NCBI GenBank assembly: GCA_023818745.1
Contig: JAMWBY010000006.1
Location: forward strand, 1-26,173
Direction: 5' to 3'
Source: Candidatus Omnitrophota bacterium
GTDB taxonomy: Bacteria; Ratteibacteria; UBA8468; B48-G9; JAFGKM01
Length of the DNA stretch: 26,173 nucleotides
The translations under genes and the position numbers were made by a program. Within the stretch, counting starts at the first letter, position 1. Every line of letters starts with the position of its first letter. Of the stretch, positions 14,832 to 23,211 are shown piece by piece. The notes under the pieces are model-generated. The model had not been told where the DNA came from. It was given only the letters and a program-made list of their open reading frames with translations, and did not search any database.

Positions 14832-15977
14832 ATGGCAAAAAGGATTGAAGAACTTCTTGAATTTGTTGTTAAAGAAAATGCTTCTGATTTACATATAAAT
14901 GTTGGACTTCCTCCAATGGCTCGCCTTCATGGAGGGCTTCATAAACTTGATAGTGAGCCATTAACACCTGAGGATACAGTAAATTATATGAAGGCAATAA
15001 CATCAAGAGAACATCAAGAGGAGTTACAGAAAGTCGGTGGAACTGATTTTGGGTTTGCATTTAAGGACTTGGCAAGATTTAGAGTAAGTGTTTTTAAAGA
15101 AAGAGGTCATGTTGCAATTGCTTTAAGGTTGATTCCTTATAAATTTTTAACCTTCCAACAAATAGGACTTGATGAAAACACAATGAAATATCTTTTAACA
15201 AGACCAAGGGGTCTTATTCTTGTTACAGGACCAACAGGAAGTGGCAAAACAACAACTCTTGCAACTATGGTTGACTGGATAAACGAAAATCTTGAGAGAC
15301 ATATTATTACAATTGAAGACCCAATTGAGTATTATCATTCCCATAAAAGGTCTATTGTCTCTCAGAGAGAACTTGGAGTTGATGTGCCTACTTTTGCAGA
15401 AGCATTGAGAAGAGGTTTAAGGCAGGACCCAGATGTATTCCTTGTGGGAGAAATGAGAGACCTTGAAACAATTGAAGCAGCAATAACAGCAGCAGAAACA
15501 GGTCACATTGTATTTGCTACATTACATACAACAGGAGCAGCAAGAACAGTTGATAGAATTGTAAACGTTTTCCCTGTTGCTCAGCAAGAACAAATAAGGG
15601 TTATGCTTTCTGTTTCAATTTTAGCTATTATTTCACAGGTCCTTTTAAAAAGGATAGACAAGCCAGGTAGAGTTGCTGCTTTTGAAGTAATGGTTGCTAC
15701 TCCATCAATACAGAATTTAATAAGAGAGAGAAAAACATATAGAATTGTTTCAGAAATACAGACAGGCGGAAAATGGGGGATGGTAACTATGGATTCTTTT
15801 TTGATGCGACTTTTTAAAGAGGGCAAAATCGGACTTGATGATGTTTTAACTTTCTCTTACGACCCTGAAAGTGTAAAAGCACAACTTGTTGCAGAGGGCG
15901 TTCTTGGTGAAGAAATCTTAAAAGAAGTAAAAAAAGAAGGGATAGCAGCAGAAATGACAAAAGAGGGAGTGGAATAA
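14832..15977 (+). CDS. pilT: PilT-type pilus retraction ATPase
   Basis: The 381-residue protein lacks the zinc module and N-domain of the two neighbours and starts with the PilT pattern ASDLHINVGLPPMARLHG. Walker A GPTGSGKTTT begins at residue 133, followed by TIEDPIEY, RQDPDVFLVGEMRDLETI and HIVFATLHTTGAARTVDR. The PilT AIRNLIRE motif appears as SIQNLIRE. PilT depolymerises pili at the inner membrane, driving twitching or DNA uptake, so a true retractable pilus is likely rather than only a type II secretion pseudopilus. A strong AGGAGG lies within the end of the upstream gene; two bases separate the genes. Confidence 0.93.
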   Translation: MAKRIEELLEFVVKENASDLHINVGLPPMARLHGGLHKLDSEPLTPEDTVNYMKAITSREHQEELQKVGGTDFGFAFKDLARFRVSVFKERGHVAIALRLIPYKFLTFQQIGLDENTMKYLLTRPRGLILVTGPTGSGKTTTLATMVDWINENLERHIITIEDPIEYYHSHKRSIVSQRELGVDVPTFAEALRRGLRQDPDVFLVGEMRDLETIEAAITAAETGHIVFATLHTTGAARTVDRIVNVFPVAQQEQIRVMLSVSILAIISQVLLKRIDKPGRVAAFEVMVATPSIQNLIRERKTYRIVSEIQTGGKWGMVTMDSFLMRLFKEGKIGLDDVLTFSYDPESVKAQLVAEGVLGEEILKEVKKEGIAAEMTKEGVE

Positions 15978-15978
15978 T

Positions 15979-17697
15979 ATGACTGCAAAAAAATTAATAG
16001 GTCAAATGCTACTTGATGAAGGACTTATAACTGAACAACAACTTAAAATTGCTCTTGAAAAACAGAGAGAAACAGGCCATTTTCTTGGGAGAATTCTTGT
16101 TGACCTTGGTTTTATATCTGAAAGAGAGTTAAAAAGGGTATTAAGTATTCAAGCTGGTATTGAAATGATTGATTTAAAAAATACCTCAATAGATAGAAGA
16201 GCAATTGAACTTTTTCCTTCTGCACTTGCTAAAACATATAATGTAATTCCTATTAAAATTGAAAGAGAAACAATAACTATTGCAGTAGGTGATACATTGA
16301 GTTTAAACATTCAGGATGATATTTCTTTTATTCTTGGATACAAAGTGAAGATGGTTCTTGCTGATGAAAATGATATAAAAGAAGCAATTGAAACATATTA
16401 TGGCAAGGAAATAGAAACAATAGACGACCTTATTAAATGGCTTGCTCAGGATGTTGAAGAGATGGAAGAATTAAATGCTATAGCAAGCCAGGGAGAATAT
16501 GCTACAATAACATCTTTAGAAGAAATTGCTTCTTTACCACCAGTTGTAAAACTATTTGATTTAATTTTGCTACAAACAGTAAGAGATAATGCCTCAGATG
16601 TCCATCTTGAACCTTTTGAAGACGATTTTAGAGTAAGATATAGGGTAGATGGTGTTTTATATGATTTGGTTCATCCACCGAAAGGGCTTGCTTTTGCACT
16701 TTTTTGCAGGTTTAAGATTATGGCTGGAATGGATATTGCGGAAAGACGACTTCCACAGGATGGGAGGATTGAGCTTTCTGTTATGGGAAGAGCTGTTGAT
16801 TTACGAGTCAATACTGTTCCTACTGTTTTTGGTGAATGTCTTGCAATTAGAGTTCTTGATAGAGGAAAAACAATTTTTGAACTTGAAAACCTTGGACTTC
16901 TTGAAGAAGATATGGAACTAATAGAAAGAATGATAAGAAAACCACATGGAATAATACTTGCCACAGGACCCACAGGGTGTGGCAAAACAACAACATTATA
17001 TGCTATTTTAAGAAAAATTAATACCCCTGATGTTAAAGTAATAACAACAGAGGACCCTGTGGAATATATGCTTGAAGGAGCAATTCAGGTTCCTATAAAA
17101 GAGCATATTGGACTTACATTCGCAAGATGTTTAAGAAGCATATTAAGGCAGGACCCAGATATAATACTTGTTGGAGAAGTTAGGGATTTTGATACAGCCC
17201 AAATGGCAATTCAGGCCTCATTAACAGGTCATATTGTTTTAAGCACACTTCATACAAATGATGCTCCGACAACGATATACCGACTCGTTGATATGAATGT
17301 GGAGCCATTTTTACTTGCATCTACAATTGAAGGAGTTATAGCGCAGAGATTGGTAAGAGTTTTATGTCCAAGATGTAAAGAGGAGTATAGACCAACAAGA
17401 CAGGAACTATTTCAAATAGGATTAAAACCAGAACAGGCAGAAGGGATGAAATTTTATAAACCAGTAGGTTGTCCTTTTTGTAGAGGTGGTTATAAAGGAA
17501 GAACAGGAATTTTTGAAATACTTACTCCAAATGAGAAATTCTGGCAGGCAATATATGAAAGAAGGCCTCTTGGAGAAATAAGAGAAGTTGCCATAAAAGA
17601 GTGTGGCATGAAAACACTTCTTGAAGATGGAATTAAAAAGATAAACTTGGGTATAACTACAATAGAAGAAATTGCAAAAGAAGTTTATGGTTATTAA
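15979..17697 (+). CDS. pilB: PilB/GspE-type assembly ATPase, second copy (MshEN intact-looking)
   Basis: Again 572 residues, but distinct from the first copy throughout. The N-terminal domain carries two 24-residue repeats of the MshEN c-di-GMP-binding type: one with GQMLLDEGLITEQQLKIAL ending in Gln, one with LGRILVDLGFISERELKRVL ending in Gln. The conserved Gly, Leu and Gln positions are kept, although the leading Arg of each repeat is not. The core has ASDVHLEP, RVDGVLYD, Walker A GPTGCGKTTT (from residue 330; Cys in place of Ser), TEDPVEY, IILVGEVRDFDTA and HIVLSTLHTNDA. Zinc cysteines are CPRC and CPFC. It begins one base after the pilT stop. Two assembly ATPases around one PilT suggest separate duties, for example pilus and pseudopilus, or c-di-GMP-responsive and constitutive assembly. 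Confidence 0.92.
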   Translation: MTAKKLIGQMLLDEGLITEQQLKIALEKQRETGHFLGRILVDLGFISERELKRVLSIQAGIEMIDLKNTSIDRRAIELFPSALAKTYNVIPIKIERETITIAVGDTLSLNIQDDISFILGYKVKMVLADENDIKEAIETYYGKEIETIDDLIKWLAQDVEEMEELNAIASQGEYATITSLEEIASLPPVVKLFDLILLQTVRDNASDVHLEPFEDDFRVRYRVDGVLYDLVHPPKGLAFALFCRFKIMAGMDIAERRLPQDGRIELSVMGRAVDLRVNTVPTVFGECLAIRVLDRGKTIFELENLGLLEEDMELIERMIRKPHGIILATGPTGCGKTTTLYAILRKINTPDVKVITTEDPVEYMLEGAIQVPIKEHIGLTFARCLRSILRQDPDIILVGEVRDFDTAQMAIQASLTGHIVLSTLHTNDAPTTIYRLVDMNVEPFLLASTIEGVIAQRLVRVLCPRCKEEYRPTRQELFQIGLKPEQAEGMKFYKPVGCPFCRGGYKGRTGIFEILTPNEKFWQAIYERRPLGEIREVAIKECGMKTLLEDGIKKINLGITTIEEIAKEVYGY

Positions 17698-17720
17698 AAG
17701 ATTTAAGAAAGGAGTAAAAA

Positions 17721-19034
17721 ATGGCTTTATTTCAGTATAATGCAATAGATAATTCAGGAAAAACATTAAATGGAACGATAGATGCTACTGGAGTTCAGGA
17801 TGCAATAGCGAAATTAAAAAGTATGGGGTATTTTGTTACAAATGTTGCACCTCTCAAAGGACAGACACCAAAAACACAGACGACCGAAAAAGGCAAGAAG
17901 GCAACAGTTGCTAAAAAAGGAGGTGGCGGGCTTTCTATAAATATTCCTATACCATTTATAGGTGGAAATAAGATTAAGGCAAAGGAACTTATGATTATTA
18001 CAAGGCAATTAGCAACGTTGATTGGAGCGGGTTTACCACTTTTAAGGTCGTTGAGGGTATTAAAAGAACAGAGAAAAGGAGTAGCAAGTAATATTCTTGG
18101 GAAAATAGCAGATGATATAGAAAGTGGTTCCTTATTTTCAGAAGCTTTAAGTAAACATCCGAGTAGTTTTCCAAGAATATATGTTGCTATGGTTAAGGCG
18201 GGAGAAGCAGGTGGTGCGCTTGAAATTGTATTATCACGACTTGCTGACTTTATGGAAAAAGAAGCAAAATTAAAAGGAAAAATAAAATCAGCAATGGCAT
18301 ATCCTACAGTTGTTCTCTTTGTTACAATAGGAATGTTGACTTTTATAATGTTAAAAATAGTTCCTACCTTTATACAGATATTTCAAGATATGGAAGTTGG
18401 AGACCTACCAGCACCTACAAAAATGGTTATAGCAATTTCTAAACTTATGACACAGAAAGCACCTCTTGTAATAATAGGGATAATAGCACTATTTATACTT
18501 TACAAAATCCTTAACAAGATAAAATTTACAAAGTACTGGCTTGATATGTTAAAACTAAAAATTTTTCTTTTTGGTCCAATTGTGTCTAAAACAATAGTTG
18601 CGAGATTCGCAAGAACCTTTGCTACTTTAATTTCAAGTGGTGTTCCAATACTTCAATCATTACAGATAGTTAGAGATACAGTAGGAAATGATGTTATTGC
18701 AAATGGAATAAATGAAATAAGGAATAGAGTAAGGGAAGGAGAAGGAATAGCAGGTCCTATGTTAAGAACAAAAGTTTTTCCTCCAATGGTAACAAATATG
18801 GTTGCTGTTGGAGAAGAAACAGGACAGATGGATGCTATGCTTGATAAAATTGCAGATGCTTATGAGGCAGAAGTTGATGCAGCAGTCGCAGCACTTGCAT
18901 CTATGATAGAACCGATAATGATTGTATTTCTTGGTGGAGTTGTTGGATTTATAGTTATTTCTCTTTATATGCCTTTGATTAAAATTGCTATGAGTTTGTC
19001 TGGAGCAACAGGAGGAGGTGGTGGTGGTGAGTAA
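17721..19034 (+). CDS. pilC: PilC/GspF-type inner-membrane platform protein
   Basis: The 437-residue protein has the family N-terminus (FQYNAIDNSGKTLNGTI) and two GspF domains: one around LMIITRQLATLIGAGLPLLR and one around FARTFATLISSGVPILQSLQ. Each is followed by the helical VKAGEAGG or VGEETGQMD segment, and there are three hydrophobic membrane stretches. It forms the platform on which PilB and PilT act. A Lys/Thr/Gly-rich linker (about residues 48-75) and a C-terminal GATGGGGGGE tail are longer than usual and probably disordered. AAAGGAG precedes the ATG, 23 bases after the second pilB. Confidence 0.92.
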   Translation: MALFQYNAIDNSGKTLNGTIDATGVQDAIAKLKSMGYFVTNVAPLKGQTPKTQTTEKGKKATVAKKGGGGLSINIPIPFIGGNKIKAKELMIITRQLATLIGAGLPLLRSLRVLKEQRKGVASNILGKIADDIESGSLFSEALSKHPSSFPRIYVAMVKAGEAGGALEIVLSRLADFMEKEAKLKGKIKSAMAYPTVVLFVTIGMLTFIMLKIVPTFIQIFQDMEVGDLPAPTKMVIAISKLMTQKAPLVIIGIIALFILYKILNKIKFTKYWLDMLKLKIFLFGPIVSKTIVARFARTFATLISSGVPILQSLQIVRDTVGNDVIANGINEIRNRVREGEGIAGPMLRTKVFPPMVTNMVAVGEETGQMDAMLDKIADAYEAEVDAAVAALASMIEPIMIVFLGGVVGFIVISLYMPLIKIAMSLSGATGGGGGGE

Positions 19035-19048
19035 AAAGGGAGAAAATT

Positions 19049-19720
19049 ATGAAAAAAAATTTAGGATTTACTTTGATGGAAATACTTGTTGTTATCGCGA
19101 TAATTGCTGTTCTTGTAGGGTTACTTTTACCATCTCTATCTGGAGCAAGAGAAAGAGCAAGAAGAACAACCTGTATGAATAATTTGAAACAATTTTCTAT
19201 TGCTTATGAAATGTATGCGGAAGACCATTATGAGAAATTTCCTGACCAACCAACTGCTCTATATATAGGAGGAAATTTTAAGTCAATCTATCCTTATTAT
19301 ATCAATACTCCAAAGACATTCTGGTGTCCAAGTTCAACAAATAGGAAAATTCCAATTCCTCAAACGATTAATAATTTAAATTGGTATAACTCTTATGCTT
19401 TTGTTTTTGGGTTAACAACAAATAATAAATCTTTAAATGCAGTTCCAATTATAAGTGATAGAGGAATTTATAATACAAAAGATTTATCATCTTATTCAAA
19501 CCTTTCTGGTTGTGATCCATTAACTGGAAACCATACATGGGGAATAAATACTTTATATATTGATGGAAGTGCCAACTGGGTAAATTTAAGAGATATAGTT
19601 TTTGCAAATGAAAATTATACTTCTCCACCAAACCCTTTTCCTAATGTGGCTTGTCAAAAAAACGGATATTCAGTCGTAATTGATACTGACGGTGAAAGAA
19701 ATGCTTGGGGAGAAGATTAA
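19049..19720 (+). CDS. H-X9-DG type prepilin/pseudopilin in the pilus operon
   Basis: The 223-residue protein has leader Gly6, cleavage before Phe7, Glu11 at +5, and the helix ILVVIAIIAVLVGLLLPSL. ARERARRTTCMNNLKQF follows, the PVC-type continuation. The H-X9-DG motif is NHTWGINTLYIDG with His162, Asp172 and Gly173. It resembles the pseudopilin at the head of the glycan operon in layout but is shorter and clearly diverged. Cysteines near FWCPSS and SGCDPL could form a disulfide in the exported part. AAAGGGAG lies before the ATG, 14 bases after pilC. It is a subunit for the machine encoded upstream; whether major or minor is not clear. Confidence 0.9.
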   Translation: MKKNLGFTLMEILVVIAIIAVLVGLLLPSLSGARERARRTTCMNNLKQFSIAYEMYAEDHYEKFPDQPTALYIGGNFKSIYPYYINTPKTFWCPSSTNRKIPIPQTINNLNWYNSYAFVFGLTTNNKSLNAVPIISDRGIYNTKDLSSYSNLSGCDPLTGNHTWGINTLYIDGSANWVNLRDIVFANENYTSPPNPFPNVACQKNGYSVVIDTDGERNAWGED

Positions 19721-19732
19721 AAAGGGGGAAAG

Positions 19733-20317
19733 ATGAGAAAAAATGGTTTTACAGTTATTGAACTTTTAGTAGTTATGGTTATAATTGCTTTTCTTGCAGG
19801 TCTTTTACTTCCAGCAATAAGAAAATCAAGAAGCAAAGCAATGATAGATAAAGCACGTGCAGAGATGGCAAATTTAGCAAGCATAATGACAATGGTAAAA
19901 TTAGATACCGGTTATTATGTTAGATTAAGTGATTTAAATACTTCTGCAACAGGTTCAACATCTACAGTTTTAGCATATTTTGATACATCAAACAATTCTG
20001 ATAGTACAGATACGGAGAGTCAGCTTACTATAACAAATAATGGACATAATTGGGATGGACCTTATATAACATATCAACCAAAAGCAACTTACCAATCAAA
20101 CAATGGTTCTCCACCTAATATAGTTGGAAGTAATTGGCCTAATCACCTTACACCTTATGGCACACCACTTGACCCGTGGGGACATACATATCTTGTTGCT
20201 TATAATGACACAGAGAAAGTTATGATTATTTATTCAGCAGGACCAAATGGAAAACTTGAAACTAATTATAAAAACACAGAACCACAATCAGATGACCTTC
20301 TTTACAAATTTAGATAG
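19733..20317 (+). CDS. GspG-like pseudopilin
   Basis: A 194-residue prepilin: leader Gly5, Phe6 at +1, Glu10 at +5, then the helix LLVVMVIIAFLAGLLLPAI. The C-terminal part YGTPLDPWGHTYLVAY followed by IIYSAGPNGKLET matches the DPWG and SaGpdG elements that hold the calcium site of the type II secretion major pseudopilin GspG. A Ser/Thr-rich insert (about 65-100) makes it longer than the usual 140-150 residues of GspG. It follows the H-X9-DG prepilin by 12 bases with AAAGGGGG before the ATG and is the last gene of the operon. Its presence suggests that the machine has a type II secretion side in addition to PilT-driven retraction. Confidence 0.88.
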   Translation: MRKNGFTVIELLVVMVIIAFLAGLLLPAIRKSRSKAMIDKARAEMANLASIMTMVKLDTGYYVRLSDLNTSATGSTSTVLAYFDTSNNSDSTDTESQLTITNNGHNWDGPYITYQPKATYQSNNGSPPNIVGSNWPNHLTPYGTPLDPWGHTYLVAYNDTEKVMIIYSAGPNGKLETNYKNTEPQSDDLLYKFR

Positions 20318-20339
20318 ATGGCCAACCTTACTGCAAATG

Positions 20340-20367
20340 TTGAAAAAATTTTTAAAAATGGTATAAT
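20340..20367 (+). promoter_or_regulatory. Promoter of the CAU tRNA gene
   Basis: TTGAAA (20340-20345) and TATAAT (20362-20367) lie 16 bases apart, and TGG directly before the -10 gives an extended -10 (TGnTATAAT). The start would be near 20374, only a base or two before the mature tRNA 5' end. Confidence 0.75.
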
Positions 20368-20375
20368 ATTTAACA

Positions 20376-20447
20376 GGACCCGTAGCTCAACGGCAGAGCA
20401 GCGGACTCATAATCCGTTGGTTGGTGGTTCGAATCCGCCCGGGTCCA
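20376..20447 (+). tRNA. tRNA with CAU anticodon, probably tRNA-Ile2 (lysidine type)
   Basis: A full cloverleaf folds: acceptor GGACCCG/CGGGTCC, D-stem GCTC/GAGC, anticodon stem GCGGA/TCCGT with loop CTCATAA (anticodon 20408-20410), a five-base variable region, T-stem GGTGG/CCGCC with loop TTCGAAT, and discriminator A. CCA is not encoded. CAU may be initiator, elongator Met or Ile2. The C4-G69 and C5-G68 pairs are those recognised by TilS, and the acceptor stem resembles known tRNA-Ile2 genes rather than elongator Met, so Ile2 is favoured. The initiator is excluded because the anticodon stem lacks three GC pairs. A T-rich tract follows directly. Confidence 0.93.
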
Positions 20448-20490
20448 TTTTTTATGTTTTCCAAAATTGTAGAAAGAAAAATTTAAACTT

Positions 20491-22008
20491 ATGAAAAAAA
20501 TTGGTTTTGACAATGAAAAATACTTGAAAGAGCAGAGTAGAGCAATTCTTGAAAGGATTAATTTATTTAAGGGTAAGTTATATCTTGAATTTGGTGGAAA
20601 ACTTCTTTACGATTATCATGCAGCAAGAGTTCTTCCAGGATATGATTGTAATATCAAGATAAAACTTCTACAACAATTAAAAGACCAAATTGATATTATT
20701 CTTTGTATATATTCAGGAGATATAGCAAAAGGTAAAATAAGGGGAGATTTTGGAATAACCTATGATGCAGATGCACTTAAACTTATTGACAATTTGAGAG
20801 AATATGGTCTTGATATTAAAGCAGTTGTTATAACAAGATTTGAAAATCAGCCCAATGTAATTACTTTTAAGCATAAACTTGAATATAGAGGTATAAAAGT
20901 ATATCTTCATACATTTACAAAAGGATATCCAACAGATGTAAATACTATTGTAAGTGAAGAAGGATATGGGAAGAATCCTTACATAGAGACAGAAAAGCCA
21001 ATAGTTGTTGTTACAGGTCCTGGTCCTGGAAGTGGAAAACTGGCAACATGTCTTTCTCAGCTTTATCATGATTATAAGAGAGGAATAAAATCTGGATATG
21101 CTAAATTTGAAACATTCCCTGTCTGGAACTTGCCATTGAAACATCCTGTAAACATTGCCTATGAAGCAGCAACTGCAGATATTGGAGATGTAAATATGAT
21201 TGACCCTTATCATCTAAATACTTATAAAGAAAGTGCTGTAAACTATAATAGAGATATAGAACTTTTTCCTGTATTGCAAAGGATATTGAAGAAGATTATG
21301 GGTAACAATCTTGTATATAACTCTCCAACAGATATGGGAGTTAATAGAGTTGGTTTTGCAATAATAGATGATGATATTGTAAAAGAGGCAGCAAAACAGG
21401 AAATAATAAGAAGATATTTTAGATATAACTATGAATATGTTCTTGGTATTCAGCCTTTTAAAACATTAGAAAGAGTTATACTTTTGATGGAAGAACTTAA
21501 TCTTAAACCAGAAGATAGAAGAGTTGTAGAACCAGCAAGAAAATCTGCAGAAAGAGCAAAGGAAAAACTTGGGAATAATTATAAAATTTATTGTGGAGCT
21601 GCGATTGAATTATCTGATGGAACTATAATTACAGGCCATAACTCCCAACTTATGACTTCTGCTTCAAGTGTAATTCTGAATGCTATAAAATATCTTGCTG
21701 AAATTCCTGATAAAATTCATCTACTTTCTACAAATATAATTGAACACATCAAAAAACTCAAAAAAGAATTTCTTGGTATTAAAAATGAAGTGCTTGACCT
21801 TCAAGAAACACTTATAGCATTAAGTATATCTGCAATAAATAATCCAACCGCAGAAATGGCCATGGAAAAGTTAAAAGAGTTAGAAGGATTAGATGTTCAT
21901 CTAACCCATATACCAAGTCCTGGAGATGATCTTGGATTAAGACGACTGAAAGTAAATCTAACAGCAGATGCAAATTTTCCAACGAGAGACCTTTTTATAG
22001 GATATTAA
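20491..22008 (+). CDS. DUF1846-family protein
   Basis: The 505-residue protein matches DUF1846 (PF08903) from end to end as I know it: IGFDNEKYLKEQSRAILERI at the start, KLYLEFGGKLLYDYHAARVLPG, the P-loop-like TGPGPGSGKLATCLSQLYHD (from about residue 175), FPVWNLPLKHPVNIAYEAAT and SPTDMGVNRVGFAI. The family occurs mainly in Firmicutes and anaerobes. Structures show a nucleotide-binding-like fold, but the biochemical role is unsettled. It is predicted to be cytoplasmic, with no signal or membrane segment. It starts 43 bases after the tRNA and has only a weak ribosome site (AGAAAG, some 15 bases upstream), so it may be read from the tRNA promoter or from one I cannot see. Its stop is 18 bases from the converging alaC-like stop. 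Confidence 0.87.
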   Translation: MKKIGFDNEKYLKEQSRAILERINLFKGKLYLEFGGKLLYDYHAARVLPGYDCNIKIKLLQQLKDQIDIILCIYSGDIAKGKIRGDFGITYDADALKLIDNLREYGLDIKAVVITRFENQPNVITFKHKLEYRGIKVYLHTFTKGYPTDVNTIVSEEGYGKNPYIETEKPIVVVTGPGPGSGKLATCLSQLYHDYKRGIKSGYAKFETFPVWNLPLKHPVNIAYEAATADIGDVNMIDPYHLNTYKESAVNYNRDIELFPVLQRILKKIMGNNLVYNSPTDMGVNRVGFAIIDDDIVKEAAKQEIIRRYFRYNYEYVLGIQPFKTLERVILLMEELNLKPEDRRVVEPARKSAERAKEKLGNNYKIYCGAAIELSDGTIITGHNSQLMTSASSVILNAIKYLAEIPDKIHLLSTNIIEHIKKLKKEFLGIKNEVLDLQETLIALSISAINNPTAEMAMEKLKELEGLDVHLTHIPSPGDDLGLRRLKVNLTADANFPTRDLFIGY

Positions 22009-22026
22009 TTTGAAAAATTATTTTAA

Positions 22027-23211
22027 TTATTGACTGAAAAGTTTTTTGAGATTACGGATTGCCTGCTTAATTCTCTGTTCATTTTCAACAAGTGCAAATC
22101 TAATATAACCTTCTCCATACTTTCCAAATCCTACACCTGGAGCAACTGCAACTTCTGCTTTTTCAAGAAGCATCATTGAGAATTTCATAGAACCCATTTT
22201 TTTAAATTTTTCTGGTATTTCAGCCCATAAATACATAGTTGCTTTTGGTTTTTCTACATTCCATCCAATTCTATTTAATCCATCAACAAGAACATCTCTT
22301 CTTTTTCTGTATGTTTCTCGCACCTGGTCAATATATTTTTCATCAAGTCGTAAAGCAGATATTGACGCAACCTGAATCGGTGTAAAAATTCCATAATCAT
22401 AATAACTTTTCAATTTTGTAAGTGCTTTTATAATATACCTATTTCCAACAGCAAAACCAACTCTCCAGCCAGCCATATTATATGTTTTTGATAATGAATA
22501 GAACTCAATACCTAAATTTTTTGCCATAGGAGCTTGTAAAAAACTTGGTGGTTTATTTTCTTCAAAGTATATTTCTGAATATGCAATATCATGAAGAACT
22601 ATAATATCATTTTTTTTGGCAAATTTAACCACTTCTTTAAAAAAATCAATATCAACTATCTGTGTTGTAGGATTGTTTGGATAACTTATAATCATTGCTT
22701 TTGGTTTTGGAAATCTATCATAGATAGGTTGGGAAAGGTCTGGAATAAAATTGTTTTCTCTTGTTAAAGGCATATCATATATTGTTGCTCCTGCAATGAT
22801 TGTACTGTAAAAATGGCTTGGATAAGTAGGATTTGGGACAAGGACAACATCTCCTTTATCAAATATTGCAAGTGCAAGATGACTTATTCCCTCTTTTGAA
22901 CCAATACAAACAATAACTTCTTCTTCAGGGTCAATTTCTACATCAAATCTTTTTTTATACCAGTTAGAAACTTCTTTTCTTAAATGAAATATTCCTTTTG
23001 ATGCACTATAACGATGAACTTTTGGGTCATTTAGAACCTCTTTTAATTTTTCTATAACAGGGGAAGGAGGCATTTTATCAGGATTTCCCATTCCCATGTC
23101 AATAATATCTTTTCCCTGTTTTCTCAACTGTAATTTTCTTGTATTTATTGCCTGGAACATATATATAGGCAAATTCTTTATTCTTTCGGATTCCAGTTTT
23201 TTAATCTTCAT
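22027..23211 (-). CDS. alaC: AlaC-like alanine/aspartate-type aminotransferase (PLP)
   Basis: This class I/II PLP aminotransferase resembles E. coli AlaC, the glutamate-pyruvate transaminase, along nearly its whole length. Shared segments include MGNPD, YSASKGIFHLRKEV, VIVCIGSKEGISHLALAI, VLVPNPTYPSHFYS, SYPNNPTTQ, VLHDIAYSEIYF and the PLP-lysine segment SLSKTYNMAGWRVGFAVGN. The C-terminus has VAVAPGVGFGKYGEGYIRFAL with the substrate-carboxylate Arg. LL-diaminopimelate aminotransferase (DapL) is a close relative and cannot be wholly excluded; either would feed peptidoglycan synthesis. I chose the ATG at 23211 (394 residues), which has GAGAAG just upstream; the TTG at 23223 would add only four residues. 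The start overlaps the HAD gene end by 11 bases, so it belongs to the mur operon. Confidence 0.85.
   Translation of the reverse strand: MKIKKLESERIKNLPIYMFQAINTRKLQLRKQGKDIIDMGMGNPDKMPPSPVIEKLKEVLNDPKVHRYSASKGIFHLRKEVSNWYKKRFDVEIDPEEEVIVCIGSKEGISHLALAIFDKGDVVLVPNPTYPSHFYSTIIAGATIYDMPLTRENNFIPDLSQPIYDRFPKPKAMIISYPNNPTTQIVDIDFFKEVVKFAKKNDIIVLHDIAYSEIYFEENKPPSFLQAPMAKNLGIEFYSLSKTYNMAGWRVGFAVGNRYIIKALTKLKSYYDYGIFTPIQVASISALRLDEKYIDQVRETYRKRRDVLVDGLNRIGWNVEKPKATMYLWAEIPEKFKKMGSMKFSMMLLEKAEVAVAPGVGFGKYGEGYIRFALVENEQRIKQAIRNLKKLFSQ

Noticed and set aside
20713..21213. A 166-codon minus-strand frame inside the DUF1846 gene
   Set aside because: It is Cys/Tyr/Ile-rich with no recognisable domain and lies entirely within a full-length conserved protein on the other strand.
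22005..22045. Bidirectional terminator between the DUF1846 and alaC-like genes
   Set aside because: The 18-base gap has only AT-rich, imperfect self-complementarity and no GC-containing stem, so a hairpin terminator is not supported.
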